Assembly: GCF_964340395.1 (NCBI RefSeq)
Contig: NC_135561.1
Span: 7,937,232-7,991,231, forward strand
DNA from: Glandiceps talaboti
Taxonomy: Eukaryota > Hemichordata > Enteropneusta > Spengelidae
Direction of reading: 5' to 3'
Length of the DNA: 54,000 nucleotides
The notes beneath the pieces are model-generated. The model made no database searches and had not been told where the DNA came from. It saw only the letters and a list, made by a program, of their open reading frames with translations. Position numbers and translations under genes: made by a program. Of this stretch, positions 11,392 to 29,112 are shown piece by piece. Every line of letters begins with the position of its first letter. Position 1 is the first letter of the stretch.

Positions 11392-11750
11392 TGAGCAGTA
11401 TAGATGGACCCAGACGAAGCCGTTAACATGTTTATCGATATATCTCTATTAGGCCATTGCCTGCGTTATTAGACAGCTGATTATATAACAACAGAGGAGG
11501 GGCATTTAACGCGTGTCAGCTGTCATCAATGTATTCTTCAAGTATCATTAAATAGCTGACAGATGTGAAGTTGACAAGTCCTCAATTATGCTGGTATATT
11601 GATAAAATATTCATGTAAGTCACGTGGTCACAAGTACGGATATCATGGACAATACACAATAGACGAACAAATACCTCCCCAACCATACATTGCAAACACA
11701 AACTGCACCGTATGATGTGGGGTTGAGTGAAACCTAAAGATGGACGTGTT

Positions 11751-11751
11751 A

Positions 11752-11821
<70 letters not shown>
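11751..11821. repeat. (GT)n-(AT)n microsatellite
   Basis: A GT run followed by an AT run. It is at the 3' side of the inverted hammerhead copy HHR-2, mirroring HHR-1 and its AT run. Confidence 0.95.
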
Positions 11822-11824
<3 letters not shown>

Positions 11825-11858
11825 GTTTTGAAAATTTGAACCAAATTATATGCTATAG

Positions 11859-11903
11859 ACCCTACAGAACTGTTTCATGAGGTGCGTAGTCCTCACTCAT
11901 CTG
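11859..11903 (-). ncRNA. Hammerhead ribozyme motif, degenerate copy (HHR-2)
   Basis: The reverse complement keeps stem II (GTGAGG/CCTCAT), GAA, stem III (ACAG-TT-CTGT), GUA and GGGT. The 5' part differs: the core reads CAGATGA instead of CTGATGA and the ACCC strand of stem I is gone, replaced by an unrelated sequence. It faces HHR-3 as an inverted repeat, with shared 3' flank 'tatagcatataatttgg'. Probably inactive. Confidence 0.65.
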
Positions 11904-11975
11904 TACAGCATTGTATTATATCACAAGAGAATATTATTGTTGGTCCATCAACTAAATGGTATAATTTCCGAATCT

Positions 11976-12024
11976 ACCCCTGATGAGTGAGGACTACGCA
12001 CCTCATGAAACAGTTCTGTAGGGT
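11976..12024 (+). ncRNA. Hammerhead ribozyme motif, type I, intact core (HHR-3)
   Basis: ACCC (11976-11979), CTGATGA (11980-11986), stem II GTGAGG/CCTCAT (11987-11992/12001-12006, one G-U pair), GAA (12007-12009), ACAG-TT-CTGT (12010-12019), cleavage A 12020, GGGT (12021-12024). The same fold as HHR-1, with changes confined to the stem II loop and one tolerated wobble. Followed by 'caaaacctgtatata', also seen beside HHR-2. Confidence 0.8.
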
Positions 12025-12115
12025 CTATAGCATATAATTTGGTTTCAAAACCTGTATATAATTCGCTCTACTACCCGTATTGAGCACTTTTATGTGGTTT
12101 TATCTACATCCAGTC

Positions 12116-12118
<3 letters not shown>

Positions 12119-12193
<75 letters not shown>

Positions 12194-12224
12194 AAACACA
12201 AACACACGGACAGACAAACACACG

Positions 12225-12303
<79 letters not shown>

Positions 12304-12305
12304 TG
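12119..12305. repeat. (TA)n followed by (GACA)n microsatellites
   Basis: TA run at 12,119-12,190, then a GACA run to about 12,303. It lies in the flank upstream of dead SLC22 exon 1 copy B; the homologous flank of copy A has a shorter GACA run near 22.6 kb. Confidence 0.95.
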
Positions 12306-12339
12306 ATAGATTCATCTACAGTGATATGTCCTAATTTAT

Positions 12340-12660
12340 ATCAGGTACACCATAAGGCCATATGTTTACTTACCTTTCATCATCTCAACTCAACAGAATT
12401 GTACACAGTGTTCCCACTATATTTACCAGAAACCTTTATTTCAATGTTTGCCCTGTCGAATTTTTGTATTATTGTAATATACATATAACATTCAATGACT
12501 TTATCTCACAGCCATAAAATCAGCAGATTTCTATGAAAGAAGTCTAATCATAATTCAAATATTTCTATATTTATTATGTATATGCATACGTTCTGTTTTA
12601 AGTTCGTTGTTAAATTCATCCGATAGATGTATTAAAATTACATGAATTGAATCATTTAAT
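12340..12660 (-). other. Duplicated 5' flank of SLC22 copies A and B, possible 5' UTR exon
   Basis: Homologous to 22,678-23,000 over its length. On the minus strand both copies keep GATGAAAG|GTAAGT, a strong splice donor, at about 12,375 and 22,711, consistent with a non-coding first exon spliced to the ATG exon. Copy B is dead downstream, so only copy A could use it. Confidence 0.4.
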
Positions 12661-12844
12661 TGTGCAATTGGAATTCTGTCTTCATATTGTATTTTTTGAT
12701 CTCTTTACGATTCGGAAATTATACCATTTAGTTGATGGACCAACAATAATATTCTCTTGTGATATAATACAATGCTGTACAGAAACACCACAAGAGTATA
12801 TCATGGATTTCACAACATCATTGCAATTATGAAGTATGAAGTAT

Positions 12845-13070
12845 GAACGGTCATTTCAGGAACCTTCACCTCATAACTTGCGCATGAGTCATTATCGATA
12901 CCGTACGGGATGATGCATATCTGAGTTTATGCTGAGTTCTTCTCAAAGATTTGGTTATCATATACTCTGCAATAATGAGCTGGAGAGACGCTGTAAAACG
13001 TGTTACAGAAACTAAACCAGGAATGGATTACTGAGAAGAAAATGAAAAACACTAGAGTCTCCTGGAATTT
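12845..13070 (-). pseudogene. Dead SLC22 exon 1 fragment, copy D
   Basis: The reverse complement keeps the blocks for WFSFCNTFYSVS, HYCRVYDNQIFEKNS and IIPYG in broken frames with stops. There is no ATG and no donor. Its upstream flank (13,080-13,232, resuming after a LINE insertion at about 13,700) matches the flank of copy C at 8.88-9.07 kb, so it derives from a copy C-like gene rather than from copy A. Confidence 0.75.
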
Positions 13071-13230
13071 ACTTTGTTTGGTCAAATCCGTAATTTAGCT
13101 GTATATTATCCAAATGTTCATGTACTTAACATGTCTACAAAATTTTGCATTCATCCGAGACAATATTCAACAAAGGAAAACATGTCACTCTACAAATGGA
13201 GAAACAAGTCAACAGGTCATCACATTACAA

Positions 13231-13232
<2 letters not shown>

Positions 13233-13264
<32 letters not shown>

Positions 13265-13697
13265 CTTTATTTATTAATCTCGATAACTCCATAGGTTTTT
13301 AAACCTCTTTTCGTGGAGGTCGAGATACATCAAAATACAAAATAACAACACAATTAAATACACGGCAATACAGTGCACTACAAATATTCAATACCAAACA
13401 AACACTAAAAATTGACATTGGTGACAATCAAAAGAGGAATAAAATTTCAATAGACTGTTTAAAATACATTTACAGATACAATAAGTACAATTGACTTAAA
13501 ATGATTCATCCACATACTTTGTAAATAAGAAATTATAGCAATCCCTCTTAAAAACATTAACTGCATCTATTTTACGCAAATGTACAGGTAGATTATTAAA
13601 ATCTTTGGCTCCTCTTACTGTAAATGACTTTTTAAAAAACTCAGTTTTGGCTCTAGGTATTTCTAAAAGGTGCTGATCAACTTAGTCTTTTACAAAT
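13233..13697 (-). mobile_element. 5'-truncated LINE 3' end with (AAT)n tail
   Basis: The minus strand gives the RT C-terminal end (SFTVRGAKDFNNLPVHLRKI), a stop, about 240 bp of 3' UTR, 'aataaataaagatt' and an (AAT)n tail (13,227-13,262 on the plus strand). It splits sequence that is continuous at 8.88-9.08 kb in the paralogous flank, so the empty site is visible in the same window. No clear target duplication is seen. The motif style is CR1/Jockey-like. Confidence 0.8.
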
Positions 13698-13842
13698 GAT
13701 ATCAAATACGACATGTACATACATGTTCTTAAGTCAACCTAACTGTACACCTATTTACGGCCATCCGACCATCTTGTTACGCAATATATACACAAACATT
13801 TAAGTGAGTGTATATATCGACCTTGGCAATCCCAATTTTATC

Positions 13843-13889
13843 AGTCGCCTGATGATCGCTGAGGAAGCGTGAAACTCTGAGTAACGACT
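13843..13889 (+). ncRNA. Hammerhead-like ribozyme motif, second lineage (HHR-4)
   Basis: Core CTGATGA (13849-13855), stem II CGC/GCG closed by a U-U mismatch, GAA (13871-13873), stem III ACT-CTG-AGT, GUA cleavage site (A at 13883), and stem I AGTCG (13843-13847) pairing with CGACT (13885-13889) around a C-A mismatch next to the core. Three stems fit at once, but two core-closing pairs are off, so it is probably a decayed ribozyme. The sequence is unrelated to HHR-1 to HHR-3. Confidence 0.5.
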
Positions 13890-13899
13890 TATAACATCC

Positions 13900-14780
13900 T
13901 TAGTCTTTTACATTATGATGTCTGTATATATATGTTGCACAAATAATATATCAATTTATACCAAATCGACTTTTGTTAATTCAGGGAACAAATAAGTACA
14001 AATTTTGCGAAATCACGAAAATATTTATAAGAACGGGTTACATATAAATAAACGCCTAACCGCTTGTAAGTAATATATAATTTAAGTAAAAATTAAAAAT
14101 AATCGAGTTTTAGTAAAGTTGATTGGCCGTTTAATGTAGCATAACCACTATAGCGGAGAAATAATTATAGAATATCATGTAATTAGCGTTAATTATTATT
14201 AAGTAGTGACCGCTTTTCGTTGCTTTTCTCATCCGATCGACTCCTACGAAAAGAAAAATAACAATAAGTGAAGAATGAGTTTGGAAAATAATGTAGCTTT
14301 ATTGGGTTTTTTTGAAAATAATGTTTTTTATCAGATTAGAAATATGAGAGAAAATATATACATGTGTATAAACACACAACTTTACATTTTCGGATTTCTA
14401 TTCACTCCTTTTCTGTCAGGTGATTATTTTCTTTTCCAGACATTCTGACATACGTTGTAGAACTAGTCAGTTCTATCCGTCGCATGTGTGTGTATATAGT
14501 GATGTGTATACTATTGTAACTTATCAAATCAAAAGTTGATTCGAATAGAAACGTTTTTAAAAAAATACAAATACAAAATCCACAACCGAGTCTTAGATAT
14601 CGACGAATTCATAAACATAATACGAAAGTTTTCCTTTGCGTTATCAAACCACAGTGATAGCTAAAATCATGTTAATATTTTGAAATTTTACTCAGTCAAC
14701 AACCAGAGAAGACATATACTCAATCGAAAAGAAGTAACAATTATGCTTCAGACGATGGTCGTTTTTTAAAGTAGAAAAAA
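13900..14780. other. AT-rich intergenic stretch, no gene seen
   Basis: Downstream of SLC22 copy A. A minus-strand AATAAA (plus-strand TTTATT at about 14,298) lies some 490 bp past the stop and could end its transcript. Nothing else is supported. Confidence 0.4.
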
Positions 14781-14790
14781 TCGCAACAAC

Positions 14791-22239
<7,449 letters not shown>

Positions 22240-22505
22240 TGAGCAGAATAGATGGGCACAGACGAAGCCGTTGACAATGTTAATCCTTAAAGTCTCTTTT
22301 AAGCCATTGCCTGTATTACTAGACAACTGAGAGTATATGTCAACCGTTAGTTGCCATCAATTTATTGTTCAAGCATAACTAAACAGTTGGCGGATGTGTG
22401 GATGACCAGTCCTCAATTATGCTGGTATATTAATCAAATAGTCATGTAAGCCACATTGTTACAATTACGGATATCATGGAACATACTCAACAAACGAGCA
22501 AATAC

Positions 22506-22636
22506 CCCCCCACCACCACCACCACCACCACCACCACCATATATAGAAAAAAGAAACCGCAACGAATGATGTGGGGTTGCGTGAAACCTAAAGATACTAC
22601 AGACAGACAGACAGACAGACAGACACACACACATAC
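22506..22636. repeat. (CAC)n and (GACA)n microsatellites
   Basis: A CAC run (about 22,510-22,540) and a GACA run (about 22,599-22,625) in the 5' flank of SLC22 copy A. Confidence 0.9.
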
Positions 22637-22679
22637 ACATTGCTAGATTCATGTAAAATTATGTCATACAATTTATATC

Positions 22680-23000
22680 AGGTACACCATAAGGCCATGT
22701 GTGTACTTACCTTTCATCATCTCAACTCAATAGAATTGTACACAGTGTTCCCACTATATTTACTAGAAACCTTTATTTCAATGTTTGCCCTGTCGAAGTT
22801 TTGTATTATTGCAATATACATATAATATCCATTGACTTTATCTCACAGCCATAAAGTCAGCAAATTCTATGATCATAATTCAAATATTTCTATATTTATT
22901 ATGTATATTTATACGTTATGTTTTAAATTCGTTGTTGAATTCATCCGATAGATGTATTAAAATTACACGAATTGAATCATTAAATTGAAGTGAATTGTAT
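22680..23000 (-). other. 5' flank of SLC22 copy A with possible 5' UTR exon
   Basis: Homologous to 12,340-12,660. A minus-strand donor GATGAAAG|GTAAGT at about 22,711 is conserved in both copies. A possible acceptor (CTCTCAG at about 22,325) precedes the coding exon, so a spliced 5' leader is plausible. No TATA box was identified. Confidence 0.4.
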
Positions 23001-23513
23001 TTTATCATCTTTATTTCACATTTACTTGATATCATTTTATCTTAATTTATAGGATGTGTGTCGCTAGTTTCTGTAAAATATCCTGTCAAGAAATCTTTAT
23101 ACCAATTATGATGATCAATTTTTTTTAAGCAACGAATACCCTAAGGTTTGTTTAATCCGGGGTTTTAAGCTGTTGGCGCCCTCTGGTGTTTTAACCTGTT
23201 GGCGACATATTCGCACGAGCATGAACGAGAGTAGATATGAATAAAACCAAACGATATACCATACCGGTACCGGTGGTGATTTATTGCTATTATATAATAT
23301 CATAACGGTATGGAGTTGGAACGAAACCTTCAGAAAATGGGAAAGCAAGCTGTAGTTTCGAGTTGAAATAAGGTGCAGGTATAGTTATATTCGAGAATGT
23401 GAATACTGGTAGAATTTGTTATTATTGTCATACCGTCTAACACGGAAAATCTCACGACACTTCAAGGACAAAGTCTCTAAACTTACATTTAAATGTCAAC
23501 TATAGATCGTTCA

Positions 23514-23783
23514 CTACAGTGAGTGCAGGGAAAGTATGTACTTTTGTTCATTTTGTACTGTCGCAAGTTCATTTGTGAATGGTCTACATTTCGTGGCAGA
23601 ATTACTTATATGATCTGCCTCGCTGTGTCTGCTTTTTATGTGGCCAAGAACAGCGCAATATGCCTGTGAGCTGCCCTTATTATAATTAGGCAATAATTTT
23701 GAGGAAACATGGAACAATTCTTCGAGTTTGGAAATGTCATTTATTTCCCCAGCACAGCTAAGGAAAATATCAACATTCGGCAT
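23514..23783 (-). CDS. Hypothetical small open frame, 89 aa
   Basis: Not recognised. An ATG-started frame (MPNVDIFLSCAGEINDISKL...) of mixed composition with no low complexity, no signal peptide and no clear splice borders. It may be an isolated exon, a decayed exon or chance. It lies between the SLC22 cluster and the kringle gene. Confidence 0.15.
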   Translation of the reverse strand: MPNVDIFLSCAGEINDISKLEELFHVSSKLLPNYNKGSSQAYCAVLGHIKSRHSEADHISNSATKCRPFTNELATVQNEQKYILSLHSL

Positions 23784-23984
23784 GGACGACTATGTGTTGC
23801 ACAGGAGATTGATGGTATAGATACTTGATCCCAGATCACCTTTATCAACAAAAGTTCGACATCTTCATGTCCTTTCACAAACTTTTCAATACATTTATTT
23901 TGTTACAAAACATAGTGTGAAATTAGCTTTTCAAATGAAGTTGTTTTAAATCATGACGAACAGTTCTTATAGCTCCGAGGTCAA

Positions 23985-24330
23985 CCAAAGCTTTGTCGTG
24001 TGGACACAGTGCCAGAAGATGTAGACGAGGATTGAGTATTGATTTTGGATTTTTAAACAATTTTATAATGGCGTGAAAATGAATATGAAACAACATAGAC
24101 CAAGTGTGTGATTGTAACTCAATAAATTGCAAAAACACCTAAATATAAATGTGTAAAGTTTGTTATTGTGCGTACCTTTTTAGCTTTTTTCAATGTACAC
24201 AGTTACAAACACAGACTTTGTATATGTTGTTTCACACTGATTTTCAAATAGAACGCCTTGATAAAATTGTTTTATACATTATCAATCCAAAAGAAATACC
24301 CAATCGGGTACAAATTCGGGGTATGTATCG
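23985..24330. mobile_element. Foldback MITE-like element, copy 3
   Basis: The left arm has 'ttttataatggcg', 'gtaactcaataaattgcaaaa'; the right arm has 'gttacaaacacagactttgta' and 'aaaattgttttatacatt' in inverted orientation around a loop with 'gtttgttattgtgc'. Same family as the copies at 0.8 and 26.9 kb. Confidence 0.55.
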
Positions 24331-24399
24331 TCGGCAACACCAATATTTGATTAGTTGGTATTTTCTGTGCACCCCTATTACGGAAACGAATTTAGTTTA

Positions 24400-25110
24400 A
24401 CTTTAACTACAACGTGACATGGTGACAATACTTGGCATTAACAAACAGGGAACTTGCAAAACCGCCATGTTGAATGTTGCATCATGGGAAATGTTATAAT
24501 GAATACTGATCAATTACAATTGTAAACAATAATGTTACATTTTTTGTAACCACAAATATTCAATTCATATTCACCATGACCATTGTAGGAGGTTTATTTT
24601 ATCAGTAGCTCCAGATTAGGTATTACGATAACCACAGATAATCCCATAGTCCTTTGCGTTCCCTATTGTAACAGCTGTGACGTCACTTATTTATGTATGT
24701 ATAGATTTCACTTAAGACATTATACTAAACTAATCATATTCTCATTTAAAACTAGTTCATCAAATCATACTTCATTTTTTTACTCATTTCTACCAATTGC
24801 AACCATCTAAACATCCTGTACGTTGCAGGAACTATCTACCATTTACTTCGTGTCCATAAGCTTATTTTTTAGAAATAAAAGCGAAGAAATGGATACACAG
24901 ACATATCAGTTTGTGATGCACATTTATTGGTTTTTGGAGTAAATAAAATGAACCTTACAGCAATCTAAATATTTTACCCCCAATTAAATAGAATATGTTT
25001 TCAACGACAATATGTCAACCTAGCTTTACTAACTATTAATGTCATTGATTCAGATGATATATTGCTTATTAGCAATACTCTTTAGTATTCAAGCAATCTG
25101 ATGAGAAAGG
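24400..25110. other. 3' flank of the kringle/C4-domain gene
   Basis: No gene seen. A minus-strand AATAAA (plus-strand TTTATT at 24,923-24,928) lies about 185 bp past the stop at 25,111 and is a likely polyadenylation signal for that gene. Confidence 0.5.
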
Positions 25111-26573
25111 TTATTTAGTGCAGACGGCACAGGTAAGTTCATTTCCATCGACGTAAGGACCACATGGCATTGACCCTCCAGTCACGCAACGACTCTCAAC
25201 ATGGAACAAATGGCAACCGTGCGCATAAGTAGCAGTATTCGGAAGACGCTCTGCGTTGCCATCTACGCATATGAAATCGGAGTTTCGACGTGCTGCAACT
25301 GTTCGAGAGGCCATGAGATAACCGCTGTATTCCTTGGTCCAACTTTCAGGACATTCATTTCTTGCTGGCACCATAAGAACCGTACTACGATTCGGTATTC
25401 TACATACAGCACACGGTGGATCATGGTTATCTACGTGTTTTAAAGATCCAATCGTTTCTCTGTACTGCGAATGATAGAGAAAGGCGGTGGCCGTTCCTAC
25501 GCCAGCCACTGTTGCGTCATATATAGGGGTAAACGGCATACACAGAAATTGCGTTCCACCTCCGTCTTGGGCCCAGTGGCTACCACCAACAAAACCTAGT
25601 TGTCAAAGTGTAGAATTGTTCATTTGTGTTAATAAAATGCATCTTAAAACATTTAATTTTGATTGTACCACAGACAATTGAATGTTAGTAACAAGCAGTC
25701 TAACACACTGTAACATGTTGTTTTTTAAATTACAATTATGACGTCACAATATTCAAATATATCATATTTCTACATTTTCCACAATCGTTAGTCTCCTTCC
25801 TAATTTTGAGATTTGGGTTGCGAAATAACTTGAAGTTATTGATCTTAATGACCACGTTTACAATTTATCTAGAATCCCCATGTCATTTGTTTATTTCTAC
25901 TGAAAGTTTCCAATGTGACATGAACATCACTTGGTCCGACACAACATGAAGAAGATGCAAAAAAAAAAGTCAATAAGAAATGTTCCCAACCAGATATTCT
26001 TTGCTTGGTTTTATAGTTGATGGTAAATCATCATGAGGTTTTCAAAGGTGATTATGATGAAGAAATATTCTAAGCCTTGGTGAAGTGTGCATAACATAAT
26101 TAACAACATTATTTTACAATTCTATAAATCTCCACATGATATTTAGACAGGATATACACCTCGTAAAACAAGTCATTTACCTGTTTCTGGATCAAAGAAC
26201 ATAATAAATGCAAATTATTCTCAATCATTTCCTAAATATAATAAATGTCATTGCACGCCGAGCAATTTGAATAGAAATTTATGGTGCTGTTCTTATTTTA
26301 TTGGAAACAGTACCGGTGGTAGCCTTGACATAAAAAATGGAGACATTCTAATCCATGTTTATATCATATATGCTAATTACTTGGTGGAAACTTCATCCAA
26401 AAATAACATGTACTTGTCATTACCACGCGACATGTGTGTTCCAACTTTCACTTGAATTGAGTAAGGCGTTTGTGAAAAACTCAAGGCACAGACACATTCA
26501 CATTCAACATACACACACGTACACACACATATACCCCCCCCCCACACACACACACACACATACATACATACAT

Positions 26574-26639
<66 letters not shown>

Positions 26640-29054
26640 ACGTACGTACATACGTACATACATACATACATACATATAAAAACTTTCTTCTTAAAACTTA
26701 TTTTGATATTGTAGAACTTACCCTTGTAAACCAACTCTGCAGAGTTAGGACAGGTTGAACGCCCATATCTTATGTAGGTAGACCCTGCTTGAATGTTTAT
26801 CACTGAAGTGACGTAAGATGAAATCAATATTAAAGTTGTCATATGGATCAGGAATGGGTATTTAATTACTTTCAATGTGAAACAACATATGCCAAGTCAT
26901 TCTTTGAAGCTCAATGAATTGCAAAAGATCAATATATGTGTAAATTGTTGTTATTGTACATACAATTTACACACTTTTAAATATTTCGTAATTTATTTAG
27001 TCACAAACAAATAGTTGGTAGATGTTTTTCCCATTGATTGTTCAAGTAGAAAAATGTAGTAAGTTTTTTTATAAATAAACACCAACTTCTCACCCATATG
27101 ACCACTTTAATATACCTGTATTGTATTATATTATATTATATTGTATTGTATTGTATTGTATTGTGTTGTGTTGTGTTGTGTTGCGTTGCGTTGCGTTGTA
27201 TTGTATTGTATTGTATTGTATTGTATTGTGCAGGTGAATAGCTACAAATAAAATAAAACTTTGTACTGCACCAAAATACTTGGACAAATCCTAGCTTTCG
27301 ACCTGAGTCCTCAACCCTCGTCTCTATTTAGCAATGGTAAACGGTTCTAATGTTCTGATATATATATGACTTCTTTGATTCCCCTAACAAACCAGTCTGG
27401 TTTCCTAGCCAGGATGGAAACATTCTCCCTGTCAATTCTATGTCCAGGACAGTCTTTAAGAATGTGTTTGGAAATTTCCAATGATGCACAACTAGGACGT
27501 CAGTGCTCCTGAAATGAGATTTCGATGTTCCTTCCGTTTCACCTATGTAGTCATCTGTACTGGCTGAGTTGTCAGAACCCTCACACATTATATGATAAAT
27601 AGGACCACATACTTCACCAGGTAGAATTCAAACTTTAGGACGTACCAACAGTTGTCTGAGAGTACTCATAGGTTTGTAATGAAGCTGAATACCATATGAT
27701 CTATGATCTATGTATGTGTTACGTAGACTGTTATCAAACATAACTCCATTGTTTTTAAATGATAACTTTAATAATGACTTGCAGAAACGCCCAATACCTT
27801 CGTCCTGAAACAGCTGTTGCAGTTCAATAGAAAAGAAGTGATCTCCAGTAATATAATAGTAGTATGATTGACTCATACGGGTAACTTTATATATATGCAC
27901 GGGACAAGTTCAGGAACTGACGCAAGACTAAAGACAGAAGAAATATTAATGAGACACTTCTCTAAAGAATAAATTAATAAGAACAAGTTCCGTGTCAGAG
28001 ATATACCGTGACGGGTATATACGGGTAGCGGATGCGAGATGTAATCCAATTAGAAGTCTTGAAATGGTTCAAGGCATAAAGTGTTTAATTTAATTTAATT
28101 TAATTTAAGATAACTGTACACCTGCCTTTCACCGCTGGGAGGATTTTGATAGTGCCATTCTCTGCAAATTCACTGATAGCACGACGCTCCTTTGTGGTGA
28201 TATTTTGATCTAACTTCAACTGCTTGGGTTTGTTCAGTTCTCTGAGGACATTTACCCTCTGCTCAACTCGTTGGCGTTGACTTTACCACCTGTCTGGGAC
28301 AATATTCTGAAGTGACGCATGCGTAAACAACGCGTGACTGCACAGAAGACCTGAGGACTCGGGTCTAAAGCTAGGATTTATCCAAGTATTGTGGTGCAGT
28401 ACAAAGTTTTTAATTTATTTGTATCCGTATAGTAGTGACATGTTCAAGTTCTCAAAACTCGTCAGGAATAGTCGGTTCAATAATAAAATAACAGTAATGT
28501 TTAACATTCCGTACGTAAAGTGTACTATTTTATACAAGAATGACATTTCTGTTGTTATCCATGTCAATGTACGGATTATTGCATACTGATCCGGCGTTGC
28601 ACATCAGCTAAACACATGTGCATGAGGTAAATACAAGAATTTTAGTACCAACCCCGCTGACAAACTGTTTGTGCTTCACCAACGTCACAATACTCTGCCC
28701 TGCTTCCGGGATCGGTTGTAAAACACCATGGTTTGTTTGCTCCATCCGGGTTCCTACAGTAGTTATGGTTACCAATACCAGCATATTCATATGCATCAGT
28801 AGTGAACCTATGATTGTGTGGATTTCGGTTGGTCCAGCGCTGGCAAGTACGTTTTGAAATTGTCCTAGAAACAGTGCCACGATAGTCGATGCCGTTCACT
28901 TTTGTATAACATTCATTTGCTGAAAGTAAGTAGAAAGTTTGTAAAATTATATATACTCAACCAGGCAGATTTTTAAGAGAATCGTCTGTTCGCTATTATA
29001 TCATGAGATAGAGACAGACAGAGAGACAGACAGAGAGAGAGAGAGTGTGTGTGT

Positions 29055-29112
<58 letters not shown>

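Noticed and set aside
24670-25110. CTGATGAGA near 25,089 as a further ribozyme
   Set aside because: No GAAA block with pairing stems follows within a reasonable distance.
28350-28407. A hammerhead core (CTGAGGA...AAAG) in the inverted ends of the 27.3-28.4 kb element
   Set aside because: No stem II of adequate length forms between CTGAGGA and the GAAA-like block, and the second copy has TTGAGGA; stem I and III partners do not pair.
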